Assembly: GCA_964537875.1 (NCBI GenBank) | Contig: CAZIDN010000053.1 | Coordinates: 1 to 25,199, forward strand | DNA from: JAPKZH01 sp964537875 | GTDB lineage: Bacteria > Acidobacteriota > Aminicenantia > Aminicenantales > UBA4085 | Reading direction: 5' to 3' | DNA length: 25,199 nucleotides | In this document: piece after piece, positions 13,143 through 22,036 of the stretch | Position numbering within the stretch: position 1 is the first letter of the stretch | Layout: the number at the start of each line of letters is the position of its first letter | Position numbers and translations under genes: made by a program | Notes under the pieces: model-generated | The model's database searches: none | The model's input: only the letters and a program-made list of their open reading frames with translations | What the model was told of the DNA's origin: nothing

Positions 13143-14447
13143 TTATTTGTAAATTAATTTTACAACTTCGGCCTTATTCGAGACATCAATGACTTCCTGC
13201 AAAGCCCTCATGATATTGCCGCCCCAGATTTTTCGGATCTCTTTCTCTGAATAGCCGCGGCGCAGCAACTCCATGGTCAGATGAAACATCTCGCTGACGT
13301 CATCGCAGCCGTTGACGCCGCCGCCGCCGTCAAAATCCGTCCCGATGCCGACATCGTCGATGCCCACGACCTTCACGACATGGTCGATATGATCGACGAC
13401 GTCCTTCACCGTCGCCCGATCTTGGGGATCTTGAGGAAACTTCTGGATGAGTTCCTGGTACTCCTGCATCGCTTTTTTCCGCAGAGCCTCGTCCTGCACA
13501 TTCTGAAGATTGCGCCGTGGACCGTATTTTGCCTCGAGCTCTTTCAGGGCTTTCTCGCGTTCCGGGTTCGGCTTGGGGGCCTTGAGATAGCTTGAAAGAA
13601 TACACATCTGAAGGACGCCGCCGTTCTTGGCCAGGGCCCGAAGCATGTCGTCCGTAAGATTGCGCGGGCTGTCGCATAGGGCCCGGCAGCAGGAATGGGA
13701 GGCGAAGATCGGCGCTTTTGTCGCCCGGATCACATCGGCGAACGATTTATCCGACATGTGAGAGACGTCCACCATGATGCCCAGGCGGTTGCACTCGGCG
13801 ACGACCTCCCGGCCGAAGTCGCTCAGCCCTCGGTCTTCGGGATTTCGCCTGTCTGTCGAGGAATCGCAGATATCGTTGTCTGCCGAGTGGCAAAGCGTCA
13901 CATAGCGGACTCCCCTCTCATAGAATGCCCCGAGCAGGGAGAGGTCTTTGCCGATGGGGTATCCGTTTTCCATGCCGATAAAGGCTATCCGCTTGCCCGC
14001 TTTTTTCAGGCGATAGGCATCGGCGGGCGTTGTGGCCGGGCCGATAAGGTTCGGATATTTCTGGCACATCTTATCTATAGCATCCAGTTCCTGGAGGGCC
14101 CGCTCTTTGGCCTTCTGATATCCCTCGGGCGTCAGAGCTCCTTGCCCGACAAAAACGCCAAAAAACAGGGCATCCAGTCTTCCTTCGACCATCCGCGGCA
14201 GGTCGATCTTGCCGCTTCCCTGTTTTCCGGGCTCATGCCGCTCCCCGATGTCCCAATTGCTCCTGGTCATCAAGGAGGGTGTGTCGCAATGGGTATCGAC
14301 GGACAAGATCCGGCTGTGGATTGTTTTGGCCTTGGCCTCCAGGCTTTTTTCATCGAGCTGGACCTTCGAGGCTGAGCAGGATGTCGTCATGATGGCCATA
14401 GACACGAGCAATCCAAAAACACCTAGCAGCGAAATTCTTCTTTTCAT
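13143..14447 (-). CDS. membrane dipeptidase, peptidase family M19 (renal dipeptidase-like)
   Basis: A 434-residue protein with a signal peptide ending in TTSC (C24), so probably a lipoprotein, although the position -3 residue is unusual. The M19 zinc site is complete: H53 and D55 in DTHCDT, bridging E160 in GMENGY, H230 in DVSHMSD, H251 in ASHSCCRAL, and D371 in GTDFDGG. The family hydrolyses dipeptides, often with relaxed stereochemistry. The ATG at 14447 has AAGGAG seven bases upstream and begins the signal peptide. It follows the ABC permease by 22 bases and is the last gene of that operon; no clear terminator is visible after its stop. Exported peptide breakdown fits with the nearby peptide-type binding protein, but they are in separate transcription units. 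Confidence 0.92.
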   Translation of the reverse strand: MKRRISLLGVFGLLVSMAIMTTSCSASKVQLDEKSLEAKAKTIHSRILSVDTHCDTPSLMTRSNWDIGERHEPGKQGSGKIDLPRMVEGRLDALFFGVFVGQGALTPEGYQKAKERALQELDAIDKMCQKYPNLIGPATTPADAYRLKKAGKRIAFIGMENGYPIGKDLSLLGAFYERGVRYVTLCHSADNDICDSSTDRRNPEDRGLSDFGREVVAECNRLGIMVDVSHMSDKSFADVIRATKAPIFASHSCCRALCDSPRNLTDDMLRALAKNGGVLQMCILSSYLKAPKPNPEREKALKELEAKYGPRRNLQNVQDEALRKKAMQEYQELIQKFPQDPQDRATVKDVVDHIDHVVKVVGIDDVGIGTDFDGGGGVNGCDDVSEMFHLTMELLRRGYSEKEIRKIWGGNIMRALQEVIDVSNKAEVVKLIYK

Positions 14448-14469
14448 GGAGAGTCTCCTTATCTCGATT

Positions 14470-15831
14470 TTAATCATGGCGGAGGGCGATGACAGGATCA
14501 ACCCGGGCGGCCCGATAGGCCGGATAGATCCCGGACACCAAGCTGACCAAGACCGCGAAGGCGACCGCCCCCAGGCAGAGCCACAGGGGAAAGCTGAAAT
14601 ATTCAAAAAAAGGCAATCCCTGCTTGGCCAGGAAAAAATTGATGACGCGATTGATAAACCGGCTGACCGCCCAGCCCAGGGCTAGGCCGCACACTCCGCC
14701 CAGGAATCCGATCGAGCTCGACTCGAAGAAAAAGATTTTTTGAATGTCCCTGTCGCTTGCACCCACGGCTTTCATGATCCCGATCTCCGAATAACGCTCC
14801 AGGATCGACATGACCATGGTGTTGATGATTCCCAGAGAAGCGACAAAGATGGCGATCATGGCCACGGCCGCCAGCATCACATCCATATAGACGAAGCTCG
14901 TCCTGATCTGGTTGAATTGGTCGACCAGGGCGAACGTGGAAAAGCCCATGTCCTGGATCTCCCGCTTGACCGGATCCACGCTGCGGGGAGAAGACAAACG
15001 GATGTTCACGGCCGAATAGCCCAGCCTTCCCTCCCTAGCCCGGAAAAGGTCCCAGATGTTGGCGAACGGCAGCTTCTCGATCCGCTCGGCCGAACCGGGG
15101 GGGATGAGCACATCGCTCTGGAGCGGCGACGGCCCCCCGAAGCTCATCGCGCTGGTCACTCCGATGACCGTAAATTCGTAGGCCGTCTTCTTAAAGGGAA
15201 GCTGCCGCTCCTGCAAAAAGGAGGCGATATTCATCGGGTTGAAACGGCTGAAATCAAAGGCGATGGATGCCACTTCGATTTTTTGTCCCAGCACGGAGGC
15301 AGGGTCCTGGATTTTGAGAGGACGGAGCAGGGACGTGCCGAGGATGACGGAATTTTCATCGTCCCTGGCAAAGGGCTTGCCGTGGCTCAATTTGATCATT
15401 TTTGAAGAGGTGATTTTTGCCGGGATGACCTGGACCAGCCTCAATTCCTCGGCATCCTTGAATTTGATAAGGGCGGGAAACCGGATCTCGGGAAAGACGC
15501 TCTGGACGCCCTCAAGCTTTTCAAGCTTCTTGATGGCCTCGTCATCCAGAATGGGACCGACGCCTTGGGGATTATTCTCGACGGGGGCTTGGTTATCTGG
15601 GTCGAACCCGAACCTCTGGGTCGCCGGGCCGGCCGGAAAGACCGTCAATGAATTGAAGAGATCGAGCGACTCGAAGCTTTCGGTCATGTTCTTCTGCATC
15701 CCCTTGCCGAACCCGACCATGGCCACCAGCGCTCCGATCCCGACCGTCACGCCGAAAGCCGTCAAAAAAGTCCTGAGCTTCCGTTTCCACAGGTTGGAAA
15801 AGGAAAGCCCGATATAATCAGAGATTTTCAT
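14470..15831 (-). CDS. MacB/FtsX-type ABC transporter permease
   Basis: A 453-residue membrane protein. Layout: cytoplasmic start MKISDYIGLSFSNLWKRKLR, transmembrane segment 1 at about 22-42, a large periplasmic domain (about 45-310), then three C-terminal segments with the FtsX signature (SLGIINTMVMSILERYSEIG, IMKAVGASDRDIQKIFFFES, and SGIYPAYRAARVDPVIALRH). Such permeases couple cytoplasmic ATP hydrolysis to periplasmic movement, for export of lipoproteins, peptides or drugs from the periplasm rather than classical transport. Its ATG overlaps the ATPase stop as ATGA. The substrate cannot be told; the downstream M19 dipeptidase is the only hint. No membrane-fusion partner gene is adjacent. 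Confidence 0.9.
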   Translation of the reverse strand: MKISDYIGLSFSNLWKRKLRTFLTAFGVTVGIGALVAMVGFGKGMQKNMTESFESLDLFNSLTVFPAGPATQRFGFDPDNQAPVENNPQGVGPILDDEAIKKLEKLEGVQSVFPEIRFPALIKFKDAEELRLVQVIPAKITSSKMIKLSHGKPFARDDENSVILGTSLLRPLKIQDPASVLGQKIEVASIAFDFSRFNPMNIASFLQERQLPFKKTAYEFTVIGVTSAMSFGGPSPLQSDVLIPPGSAERIEKLPFANIWDLFRAREGRLGYSAVNIRLSSPRSVDPVKREIQDMGFSTFALVDQFNQIRTSFVYMDVMLAAVAMIAIFVASLGIINTMVMSILERYSEIGIMKAVGASDRDIQKIFFFESSSIGFLGGVCGLALGWAVSRFINRVINFFLAKQGLPFFEYFSFPLWLCLGAVAFAVLVSLVSGIYPAYRAARVDPVIALRHD

Positions 15832-16526
15832 CGGACCCTTTCCCGGGACTCCACACGGCCGTCCCGCAGCTCGATGGTTTCCCCGGCAAACTCACGGGCA
15901 AGGGCGACTTCATGGGACACCAGGACAACGGTCAGCCCCTGGGCTCGGTTGAGGGCGGCCAGGAGCTGCAGGATTTCCCGGGACGTGCGGCTGTCCAAGT
16001 TTCCGGTAGGCTCATCCGCCAGAAGAATTTTAGGCTCATTGATGAGGGCGCGGGCGATCGCCACACGCTGTTGTTCTCCGCCGGAGAGCTCGGAGGGCCG
16101 ATGGCGGCGGCGGGGCAGGAGACCTACCCGGTCCAGCATTTTCTCAGCCCTCTGCCTCCTGTCCCTTTTTGAGACATTGGCAAAAACCAAGGGAAGCTCG
16201 ACATTTTCGACAGCCGTGCGCGAGGAAATGAGGTTGAACGACTGGAAAATCATGCCGACGCCGAAGCGGCGGTAGAGGGCCAGCTCCTCCCTGGTCATCT
16301 CCGAGATTTTCTTTCCTTCGACTTCGATGACCCCGGAGGTCGGCCGGTCCAGTCCGCCCAGCAGGTTCAGCAGCGTTGATTTTCCAGATCCTGACGCACC
16401 CGCCACGGCGACAAACGTGCCTTGATCGATATCGAGGTTGATGTCCTTGAGGGCCTCGACCTGGACCCTGCCGGTGGAATAGGCTTTGCAGAGCTGGTTG
16501 GTCGCTATGATCTTTTTAGAATCCAT
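15828..16526 (-). CDS. ABC transporter ATPase (LolD/MacB-type)
   Basis: A 232-residue ATPase with all motifs: Walker A GASGSGKST (43-51), Q-loop Q95 in MIFQSFNLI, signature LSGGEQQR (147-154), Walker B ILLADEPTGNLDS (167-179), switch H205. The TVVLVSHE and DEPTGNLDS forms are typical of the LolD/MacB/FtsE group that pairs with FtsX-like permeases, matching the next gene. The start is set at ATG 16526 because upstream frame sequence runs into a palindromic repeat; no Shine-Dalgarno site precedes it. A TTGACT/TATGCA promoter-like pair (16556-16529) would start transcription inside codon 2, so I do not claim it. It heads the three-gene operon with permease and dipeptidase. Confidence 0.92.
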   Translation of the reverse strand: MDSKKIIATNQLCKAYSTGRVQVEALKDINLDIDQGTFVAVAGASGSGKSTLLNLLGGLDRPTSGVIEVEGKKISEMTREELALYRRFGVGMIFQSFNLISSRTAVENVELPLVFANVSKRDRRQRAEKMLDRVGLLPRRRHRPSELSGGEQQRVAIARALINEPKILLADEPTGNLDSRTSREILQLLAALNRAQGLTVVLVSHEVALAREFAGETIELRDGRVESRERVR

Positions 16527-16632
16527 ATTGCATAATTGAGCGTTTTTGCGAGTCAAGCGCAGCGCGGGTGGCGCGGCTCCTGGGCGCCCCATCGGATACA
16601 CATAGAAGGGAACCATTGATGGGATCCCCGCG

Positions 16633-16746
16633 CCAAGGAGCATCCGCTGATGAATCCATCGCCAAATGCTCCGAGGAAAGGAGGCAGAGAGCGAAGCGAT
16701 CGTTGGAGGGAAACCCGGACAAAGGGTTTCCCTCCAAGAGTGTCCG
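16633..16746. repeat. modular palindromic repeat, copy A
   Basis: Two hairpin modules lie between the ABC ATPase and rubrerythrin-like genes. Module 1 (16703-16746) is a perfect palindrome with 14-base arms (TTGGAGGGAAACCC, 16703-16716 and 16724-16737) plus flank GAGTGTCCG. Module 2 (16633-16702) contains GGAGCATCCGC and its inverted partner around ATGAATCCATC, ending in GCAGAGAGCGAAGCG. Both modules recur in copy B at the right end. Open frames across this element are byproducts of its composition. The remaining flank 16527-16632 is GC-rich with no gene seen. Confidence 0.75.
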
Positions 16747-16787
16747 ACAGGCCCCGCGCCGTGTTGCGCTCGCAATAAAAACCATGA

Positions 16788-17309
16788 TCAATATTTTCCG
16801 TCCATCTGGAACTCGGAGCTGTCGAGCCAGAATCCGGAGCCCGTCAGGGAATCATACTGCGCCTGGAGAAGGTCGTAGTGAAAGTGTTCCTCTTCCGATA
16901 TCTTGATGAAGATCTCTTTGGCCACAGGGTCATCGCCCTTTTCGGCCGCGGATTTGAAAAAGTCGATCGCTTTGAGCTCCAGCTCCATCCCGATCCGGAT
17001 CGCTTCGATATCGCTTTTGTCTTTAGCCTGCTGGAGACGCGACACCAGCTCTTCGATCACGTCCGACCTTCCCTTGAGCGACTCATCTTTGACGTATTGT
17101 TTCCACTCCTGAGACTTGATCACTGCGCTAAAGAGCTTGCTGAAGGCTTCGAGATGCTTGACCTCTTCATCGGCCAGCCGTTTGAACATCTTTTTCCCCA
17201 GAGAATTGGGAGTCATGTCCGCGGCTTGGTTGAAGAATTCCTTGCCGCGGATCTCGAGCTTGATGGCTTCCCTGATAAACTCCTTGACCTGCTCGCTGAT
17301 CGCTTTCAT
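16788..17309 (-). CDS. ferritin-like diiron (rubrerythrin-type) protein
   Basis: A 173-residue all-helical protein with two internally similar halves, each carrying a metal-binding helix pair: E19 in KLEIRGKEFF with E49-x-x-H52 in ADEEVKHLEAF, then E109/E111 in MELELKAIDFF with E141-x-x-H144 in SEEEHFHYDLL. This is the four-helix diiron bundle of rubrerythrin-like proteins (COG1633 type). There is no rubredoxin FeS4 tail, so it cannot be a classical NADH-linked peroxidase unit by itself; roles in peroxide or iron handling are usual guesses. The start has AAAGGAG at good spacing. It follows the GNAT gene by 17 bases and is probably cotranscribed with it. Confidence 0.88.
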   Translation of the reverse strand: MKAISEQVKEFIREAIKLEIRGKEFFNQAADMTPNSLGKKMFKRLADEEVKHLEAFSKLFSAVIKSQEWKQYVKDESLKGRSDVIEELVSRLQQAKDKSDIEAIRIGMELELKAIDFFKSAAEKGDDPVAKEIFIKISEEEHFHYDLLQAQYDSLTGSGFWLDSSEFQMDGKY

Positions 17310-17326
17310 CTTGAAACTCCTTTCTC

Positions 17327-18295
17327 CTATTCAGAAGATCGCTTTAAAACATAAAAATTTCTCGGCCGGGGGCCGTCGACTTTTTGAAAATCGATCACTT
17401 TGTAGCCCTTGGCAAAAAGGCCTTGATAGGCCATCCGCGTGCTCATCCGCCATTCTATAGGAATGCGGCGGATGGCCGGATCGGCCACCTCCGTCTCCCT
17501 CAGCATGAGATAGTAATCCAAAGGAATCCGGACAAGCAAGACCTCAGACGACATTTCGAGGTTGACGTTTTTGACGACTTCGAGCTCGACCGTCCCTGTT
17601 TTCCCGGGGAGTCTCGAATATTCCGCCTGGATCGCCTGATGGCCGGCGTCGAGCAGCGCTCCGAGCCGATAGGCCGGCCGCTCCGCCCGCTTTCTGAGAT
17701 CCCAGGACATAAAGAACCTGTCGGTGGGGACATCCATCCGGTTGAGAAGGCCGCCATATTCACCATAGACCGCCGCTCTGTATTCCAGAACCTCCATGCC
17801 AAAGTGGTGGACATTCCTGTACGCATTCACGCCGGTCAGGGGGTCGTAGGTGCATGTGACCGTGTACACGCCGAAGACGTCGCGAAGAATCTCGCGCTGA
17901 TATTCCTTGATCATGATGCCCAGGCCGTGGCCCTGAAAACCGGGCTGAACACCCGTATATTGGGAGTAAAACCAGAGATTACCGAGAGATTTAAAGGCCA
18001 CGGATTTGTCTTTGACGCCGACAAATCCGTAGGAGAAACCGGCAAGATGCTCTGGATCCGCCTGGAAGCTCCCGTCCATCGCTTCCGCATAGACGGCGAT
18101 GAACAAGCTGCTGCCCTCATGGAGATAGTTTTCGCACATCATGTTCCGGGTGCCGGGCAGGTTGTCTTCCGGGAATCCCCAAATCTCGTTCCGGAGTTCC
18201 TCGTATTTGGCATAATCGGAGGATCTGGAGGATGTCTCAACCCGGAACAGAAACTTTTTTCCTTTCAAAAAAAGGATTTTTTCCAGGTCGTTCAT
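17327..18295 (-). CDS. GNAT superfamily acetyltransferase (COG3375-like)
   Basis: A 322-residue protein. The acetyl-CoA-binding motif appears as GVQPGFQGHGLGIMIKEYQR (115-134), followed by the family-specific run TCTYDPLTGVNAYRNVHHFG (147-166) and VPTDRFFMSWDL (189-200). The latter pattern matches the predicted GNAT group COG3375, whose substrate is unknown. The C-terminal 100 residues form a second, less conserved domain. It is divergent from the PHP hydrolase gene and upstream of the rubrerythrin-like gene. The ATG at 18295 has no evident Shine-Dalgarno site, but a well-spaced promoter (18330-18358) gives a 28-base leader, supporting this start. Confidence 0.82.
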   Translation of the reverse strand: MNDLEKILFLKGKKFLFRVETSSRSSDYAKYEELRNEIWGFPEDNLPGTRNMMCENYLHEGSSLFIAVYAEAMDGSFQADPEHLAGFSYGFVGVKDKSVAFKSLGNLWFYSQYTGVQPGFQGHGLGIMIKEYQREILRDVFGVYTVTCTYDPLTGVNAYRNVHHFGMEVLEYRAAVYGEYGGLLNRMDVPTDRFFMSWDLRKRAERPAYRLGALLDAGHQAIQAEYSRLPGKTGTVELEVVKNVNLEMSSEVLLVRIPLDYYLMLRETEVADPAIRRIPIEWRMSTRMAYQGLFAKGYKVIDFQKVDGPRPRNFYVLKRSSE

Positions 18296-18329
18296 GGATG
18301 TGAAAAATGTCTGTCGGCGTTAAGTACCG

Positions 18330-18358
18330 ATTTTAGCCGAAGAATCCGGCCATTGCAA
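18330..18358 (-). promoter_or_regulatory. promoter of the GNAT/rubrerythrin operon
   Basis: The minus strand reads TTGCAA (18358-18353), 17-base spacer, TAAAAT (18335-18330). The -35 element is palindromic and is also used by the divergent promoter at 18353-18381. Confidence 0.55.
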
Positions 18359-18381
18359 ATGGAAGATTTTTGGTATATGTT
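18353..18381 (+). promoter_or_regulatory. promoter of the PHP hydrolase gene
   Basis: TTGCAA (18353-18358), 17-base spacer, TATGTT (18376-18381). The predicted start near 18388 leaves a 43-base leader with CAGGAG before the ATG at 18431. Confidence 0.45.
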
Positions 18382-18430
18382 GAAGGATTCTGAAAGCGTG
18401 TCCATCTTCTTCTTTTTCAGGAGTCTCACC

Positions 18431-20923
18431 ATGAAGAAATTTTCAAAAAAGGGCTTGTCTCTACTCATGCTCGGCCTGGTCCTGCCCTTGGCCCTCCACG
18501 CCGACATTGAGATCAAGGTCATCAAAAGCGAGCAGGATCTACCCGAACGGTTCTGCAGCATCTGGCAGAAAGGCGATTTTGTCGTCACGGACGGTCGAAC
18601 CCTCATTCTGATCGGGGGCATCCCCCGGCCTCTTAAATCCACCGGCGGCAATTATCCGGCGCCAAATGCCATGGGCAGCATCCTCAGCATTGTCCCGGCA
18701 GGGAAAAATTTGCAGAGCGCCATGAACATCGGGGCCGGCCAGGTCCGGATCAAGGATAAGACGGAATACGCGACCTATACGGCCGTCATCCCCGGCCCGA
18801 AAAACCCTTCCGACGGGAGCCTGTCTTTTGAATGCACGGGGATCTATGAAAATAAAGACAAGGCCAGGGCCGAGATCATCACAACCTATCAGATCATGCC
18901 CGGGGCGGGAAAGGTCCTGCTCTCCTCCACGATCAAGAATATCGGGACCGCGGAGATCAAGGACCTGAGCTATTCGCTCTATTTCGGGGCCAACCACAGC
19001 TATTCCTTCAGCCCTTTTAACAGGAACTCCTTCCCCAAGCTGAATTTTCGGGTTTATCCGAAAAAAGGACATTATCTCGGCTGGCTGAACCCCAACCCGC
19101 TGGAAGAGGGAGACAAGCGGCTTCCGGGAAAATTGGCCCCCGGAGAGACATACAAAGTCCAATACAGCCTGTATGCGGAAGCCCAGCCAAACGCGCTCCT
19201 GGAGACGATCTATCAAGGGCTCAATGTCAAGACCTCTCCGGCCACGCTTCATTTCAAAAATGTCGAGGGACGATTCATGGAGGTCGTCGTCCGGGAAACC
19301 CTCACTTCGACGATTTTCTTCCGGACATTCTTGGAGGAGCCGTTTTCCATCATGGTGCCTCTGCCGGAAGGTCTCTATTCCATCCGGGCTAATTTTTTCC
19401 CGGCCCTGCGGGAGACGGTTTTCGCCGTCAAGCCGAACGCCGAAAACCTTGCCATTCTCGAAAACCCGAATCATGGATCGGTCCGCCTGAAAATCAAAAA
19501 CAGCAAGGGCGAGTTCGTTCCCGGGAAGGTCACCTTTATCGGCCTCGACCCGACCAAATCTCCCTATTTCAGGCCCGAGAATCCGCAGGACACGGGCAAG
19601 AGCTTCGAAACGTTCAAGAATTCGTGCTATCCCCCGGAAGAGGGCTTAGAGGTCAGGCTTCCGGTCGGGAACTACCTGGTCTACGCCGCGCGCGGGCCGG
19701 AATACACGCGGGACCAGAAAATCATCGAAATTCTCAAGGACGACCGCCAGGACATCCTGTTCACGATCGATAAGGTCGTCGAAACGCCGAACCTCATTTC
19801 CCTCGATCCGCACATGCACACCCAGAACTCGGACGGGCAGGTGCTCGTCCCCGAGCGGCTGAAATCCGTCGTGGCCGAAGGCGTGGACGTGGCCGTCGCC
19901 ACCGACCACAACACCATCACCGACTATGCCGGTCCCCTGAAGAAACTCGGGCTGAATAAATATCTGGCCGTCATTTTTGGCAGCGAAGTGACCAAGCCCT
20001 CTCACATCCATTACAACACGTATCCCATGCAGGTCAAGGATAACGAAGACGATCACGGCGCTATCGATATCGATGCCGACGATGTCACCGTTCTCTTCAA
20101 CGCCAGCCGGACGGCCAATCCCCTGGCCGTCCTTCAAGTCAATCACCCGAGGGCGGGAGACTTGGGTTATTTCAACAATTATCAGCTGGACAAGGATTCC
20201 GCCGCTTTTACCAAGAAAAAGATCGACCTGACATTCAGTCTCTTTGAGGCCATGAACGGCCCGACGTTTTTCCGCGGCAACCAGGATGCCATCGAAGATT
20301 GGCTCCATCTTCTCAACCGCGGCTATTATTTTCCCATCGTCGGGTCCTCCGATGCCCATGGCATCGCTGGAGCAGAGCCCGGCTATTCCAGGACTTACAT
20401 CTCTTATTCGGGAGGCAAAGGAGACGCTCTCGATGCGGCCGCTTTTTTTCAGGCCCTAAAAAAAGGCAAATCTTTTGTCAGCAACGGGCCGATCGTCGAC
20501 TTCAAGGTCAACGCCGCCTCTACCCCCGGCGACACACTGACGGCCAAGGGCGGCCGGGTGGATATCTCCCTGAAGGTGACCGGCGCTCCTTGGGTGTCCG
20601 TGGATGAGGTCCGGCTGATCGTCAACGGAGAGCGGAGGATCATTTTCCCGATCAAGCCGGCCGAAAAAAGCGCCGTGAAATTCGGGCAGCAGTTCAGCTT
20701 CAACCTGGAAAAAGATGCCACGCTGGTGGTTGAGGTCCTGGGCAAAAAAACCCTCTACCCGGTCGTCGAGCGGCTGACCGCCGACGGGCTTCCGGTCAAT
20801 GCCTCGCTGCCCTACGCTTTGACCAATCCCGTATTCATCGACGTCGACGGCAACGGCAGATTTGACCCGCCTTGGCCCGACAAAGTCAAGATCCAGGTGG
20901 AACCGGCGGCCAAGCGTCCCTGA
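18431..20923 (+). CDS. secreted CehA/McbA-family PHP-domain metallohydrolase
   Basis: An 830-residue protein. Residues 1-24 form a Sec signal (KKGLSLLMLGLVLPLALHA). The N-terminal half (about 25-450) is beta-rich and unassigned, probably Ig- or carbohydrate-binding-like. The PHP domain begins at about 455: H461 and H463 in DPHMHTQNSDG, D492-H493 in VATDHNT, E519 in FGSEVT, H572 in VNHPRAG, D641 and H643 in SSDAHG, all expected metal ligands. A beta-rich tail follows. CehA/McbA relatives hydrolyse ester or carbamate-type bonds; the natural substrate here is unknown. The start is ATG 18431, which has CAGGAG and begins the signal; the frame stays open far upstream, but that stretch is antisense to the GNAT gene. 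It stands alone. Confidence 0.9.
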   Translation: MKKFSKKGLSLLMLGLVLPLALHADIEIKVIKSEQDLPERFCSIWQKGDFVVTDGRTLILIGGIPRPLKSTGGNYPAPNAMGSILSIVPAGKNLQSAMNIGAGQVRIKDKTEYATYTAVIPGPKNPSDGSLSFECTGIYENKDKARAEIITTYQIMPGAGKVLLSSTIKNIGTAEIKDLSYSLYFGANHSYSFSPFNRNSFPKLNFRVYPKKGHYLGWLNPNPLEEGDKRLPGKLAPGETYKVQYSLYAEAQPNALLETIYQGLNVKTSPATLHFKNVEGRFMEVVVRETLTSTIFFRTFLEEPFSIMVPLPEGLYSIRANFFPALRETVFAVKPNAENLAILENPNHGSVRLKIKNSKGEFVPGKVTFIGLDPTKSPYFRPENPQDTGKSFETFKNSCYPPEEGLEVRLPVGNYLVYAARGPEYTRDQKIIEILKDDRQDILFTIDKVVETPNLISLDPHMHTQNSDGQVLVPERLKSVVAEGVDVAVATDHNTITDYAGPLKKLGLNKYLAVIFGSEVTKPSHIHYNTYPMQVKDNEDDHGAIDIDADDVTVLFNASRTANPLAVLQVNHPRAGDLGYFNNYQLDKDSAAFTKKKIDLTFSLFEAMNGPTFFRGNQDAIEDWLHLLNRGYYFPIVGSSDAHGIAGAEPGYSRTYISYSGGKGDALDAAAFFQALKKGKSFVSNGPIVDFKVNAASTPGDTLTAKGGRVDISLKVTGAPWVSVDEVRLIVNGERRIIFPIKPAEKSAVKFGQQFSFNLEKDATLVVEVLGKKTLYPVVERLTADGLPVNASLPYALTNPVFIDVDGNGRFDPPWPDKVKIQVEPAAKRP

Positions 20924-21024
20924 AAAACATTTTCCGAGACCTGGGGCGGAAGAAACTCCGTTTGAGTTCGTCTAAAGAAAGGGTGGATTGTTTTGATTAA
21001 AAACTCGAGGTTCCCCGACCGATT

Positions 21025-21054
21025 TTGACAGACCTGCCATGAACGTGCTATTAA
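21025..21054 (+). promoter_or_regulatory. sigma-70 promoter of the lipid-kinase gene
   Basis: TTGACA (21025-21030), 18-base spacer, TATTAA (21049-21054). The predicted start near 21061 leaves an 18-base leader to the ATG at 21079. Confidence 0.6.
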
Positions 21055-21078
21055 TATTTTTTTAGTCAGGCCTCACCG

Positions 21079-22026
21079 ATGCCCCATAAGCTCAAGAGAT
21101 CCCGTCTTATCATGAAAAGAACGGCCCTGATCATCAACCCTTCATCGGCCCAGAATAAATGGATGAGAAGCAGAAAGCTCCGGCAATATCTCCACAAAAA
21201 GTTCCCCGGCCGCATCTTTGACCATGCCAAAGACAAAGCGGGCATGATCGAGCTGGCCAGAAAGCTCAGCCTGGAGAACGATATTCTCGTCGGTTTCGGC
21301 GGGGACGGGACGCTCGCCGATATCATGCAGGGTATCTTCGAGGCCGGCCGTGAAAAAGAAGTCATCCTGGGCATCGTGCCGTTCGGGAGCGGAAACGCCC
21401 TCAGAAAATCACTCCAGATTCCCAAGCAGGTGCGAAAAGCCATCAAAGTCCTGGTCAGGGGAGAGCCCCAGCCGATCGACCTCATCGATGTCGGCGGCCG
21501 TGTGGCCAGCTTTGTCAGCGTCGGAGCGACCGGAAAAGTGGCCCAAAAAAAATCCCAACACAAGATCCCTGGCTTGCTCGGCCATCTTCTGGCGGCCCGG
21601 ATCATGTTCACCCATCCGAGAGACGAGATGGAGATCGAGCTCTTCGACGGGATCGACGACAAGGCCGTCCGGTTTGACAAGAAAACGCTCAACATGAAGC
21701 TCTTTGACTGCGTCGTGAACAAGACGAACCATTTCGGCTACAGCTGGACGGTGGCCCCGAAAGCGAAGATCGACGATGGTTACTTGGACATTACGCTTTT
21801 TGATATCCGGGCTTATTCGTATTTGCTCTATTTTCCCTTGATCTATCTGGGTCACTACCAGAAGATCCTCAAGCATTTCAAAGCCAAAAGAATCATCGTC
21901 CGCGGGAAAAACCTTCATGTCCAGTACAACGGGGAAGCCCTCGAGACGCAGGACGAAATCGAGATGAAAGTCCTGCCCGGGGCTTTAAAGGTCATCGGTC
22001 CCGGCCGGATGAGCCGGGCCCGCTGA
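21079..22026 (+). CDS. diacylglycerol/sphingosine kinase-family lipid kinase (YegS-like)
   Basis: A 315-residue protein with the DAGK catalytic fold: NPSSAQNK (20-27), the nucleotide loop FGGDGTLADIMQG (73-85) and PFGSGNALRKSL (101-112), where PxGTxN is the common form. The C-terminal beta domain includes PKAKIDDGYLDITLFDI and the late motif VQYNGEALE, matching the family's conserved DGE-type region, here NGE. It should phosphorylate a lipid hydroxyl at the inner membrane; the lipid is unknown. The start at 21079 has an AGG nine bases upstream and fits the promoter; an in-frame ATG at 21112 (MKRTALIIN) would remove 11 unconserved residues and is a real alternative. It ends ten bases from the convergent DUF429 gene. 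Confidence 0.88.
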   Translation: MPHKLKRSRLIMKRTALIINPSSAQNKWMRSRKLRQYLHKKFPGRIFDHAKDKAGMIELARKLSLENDILVGFGGDGTLADIMQGIFEAGREKEVILGIVPFGSGNALRKSLQIPKQVRKAIKVLVRGEPQPIDLIDVGGRVASFVSVGATGKVAQKKSQHKIPGLLGHLLAARIMFTHPRDEMEIELFDGIDDKAVRFDKKTLNMKLFDCVVNKTNHFGYSWTVAPKAKIDDGYLDITLFDIRAYSYLLYFPLIYLGHYQKILKHFKAKRIIVRGKNLHVQYNGEALETQDEIEMKVLPGALKVIGPGRMSRAR

Positions 22027-22036
22027 GTCCCCATCA

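Noticed and set aside
16529..16556. TTGACT/TATGCA promoter for the ABC ATPase gene
   Set aside because: Its predicted transcription start would fall inside the second codon and there is no good downstream alternative start.
16568..16906. Open frames on both strands across the palindromic repeat, likewise 24886-25165
   Set aside because: They share peptide words only because they share repeat DNA; no start signals or domain features.
17384..18430. In-frame upstream extension of the PHP hydrolase gene by about 349 codons
   Set aside because: It runs antisense through the GNAT gene, would bury a clear signal peptide, and the ATG at 18431 has its own promoter and ribosome-binding site.
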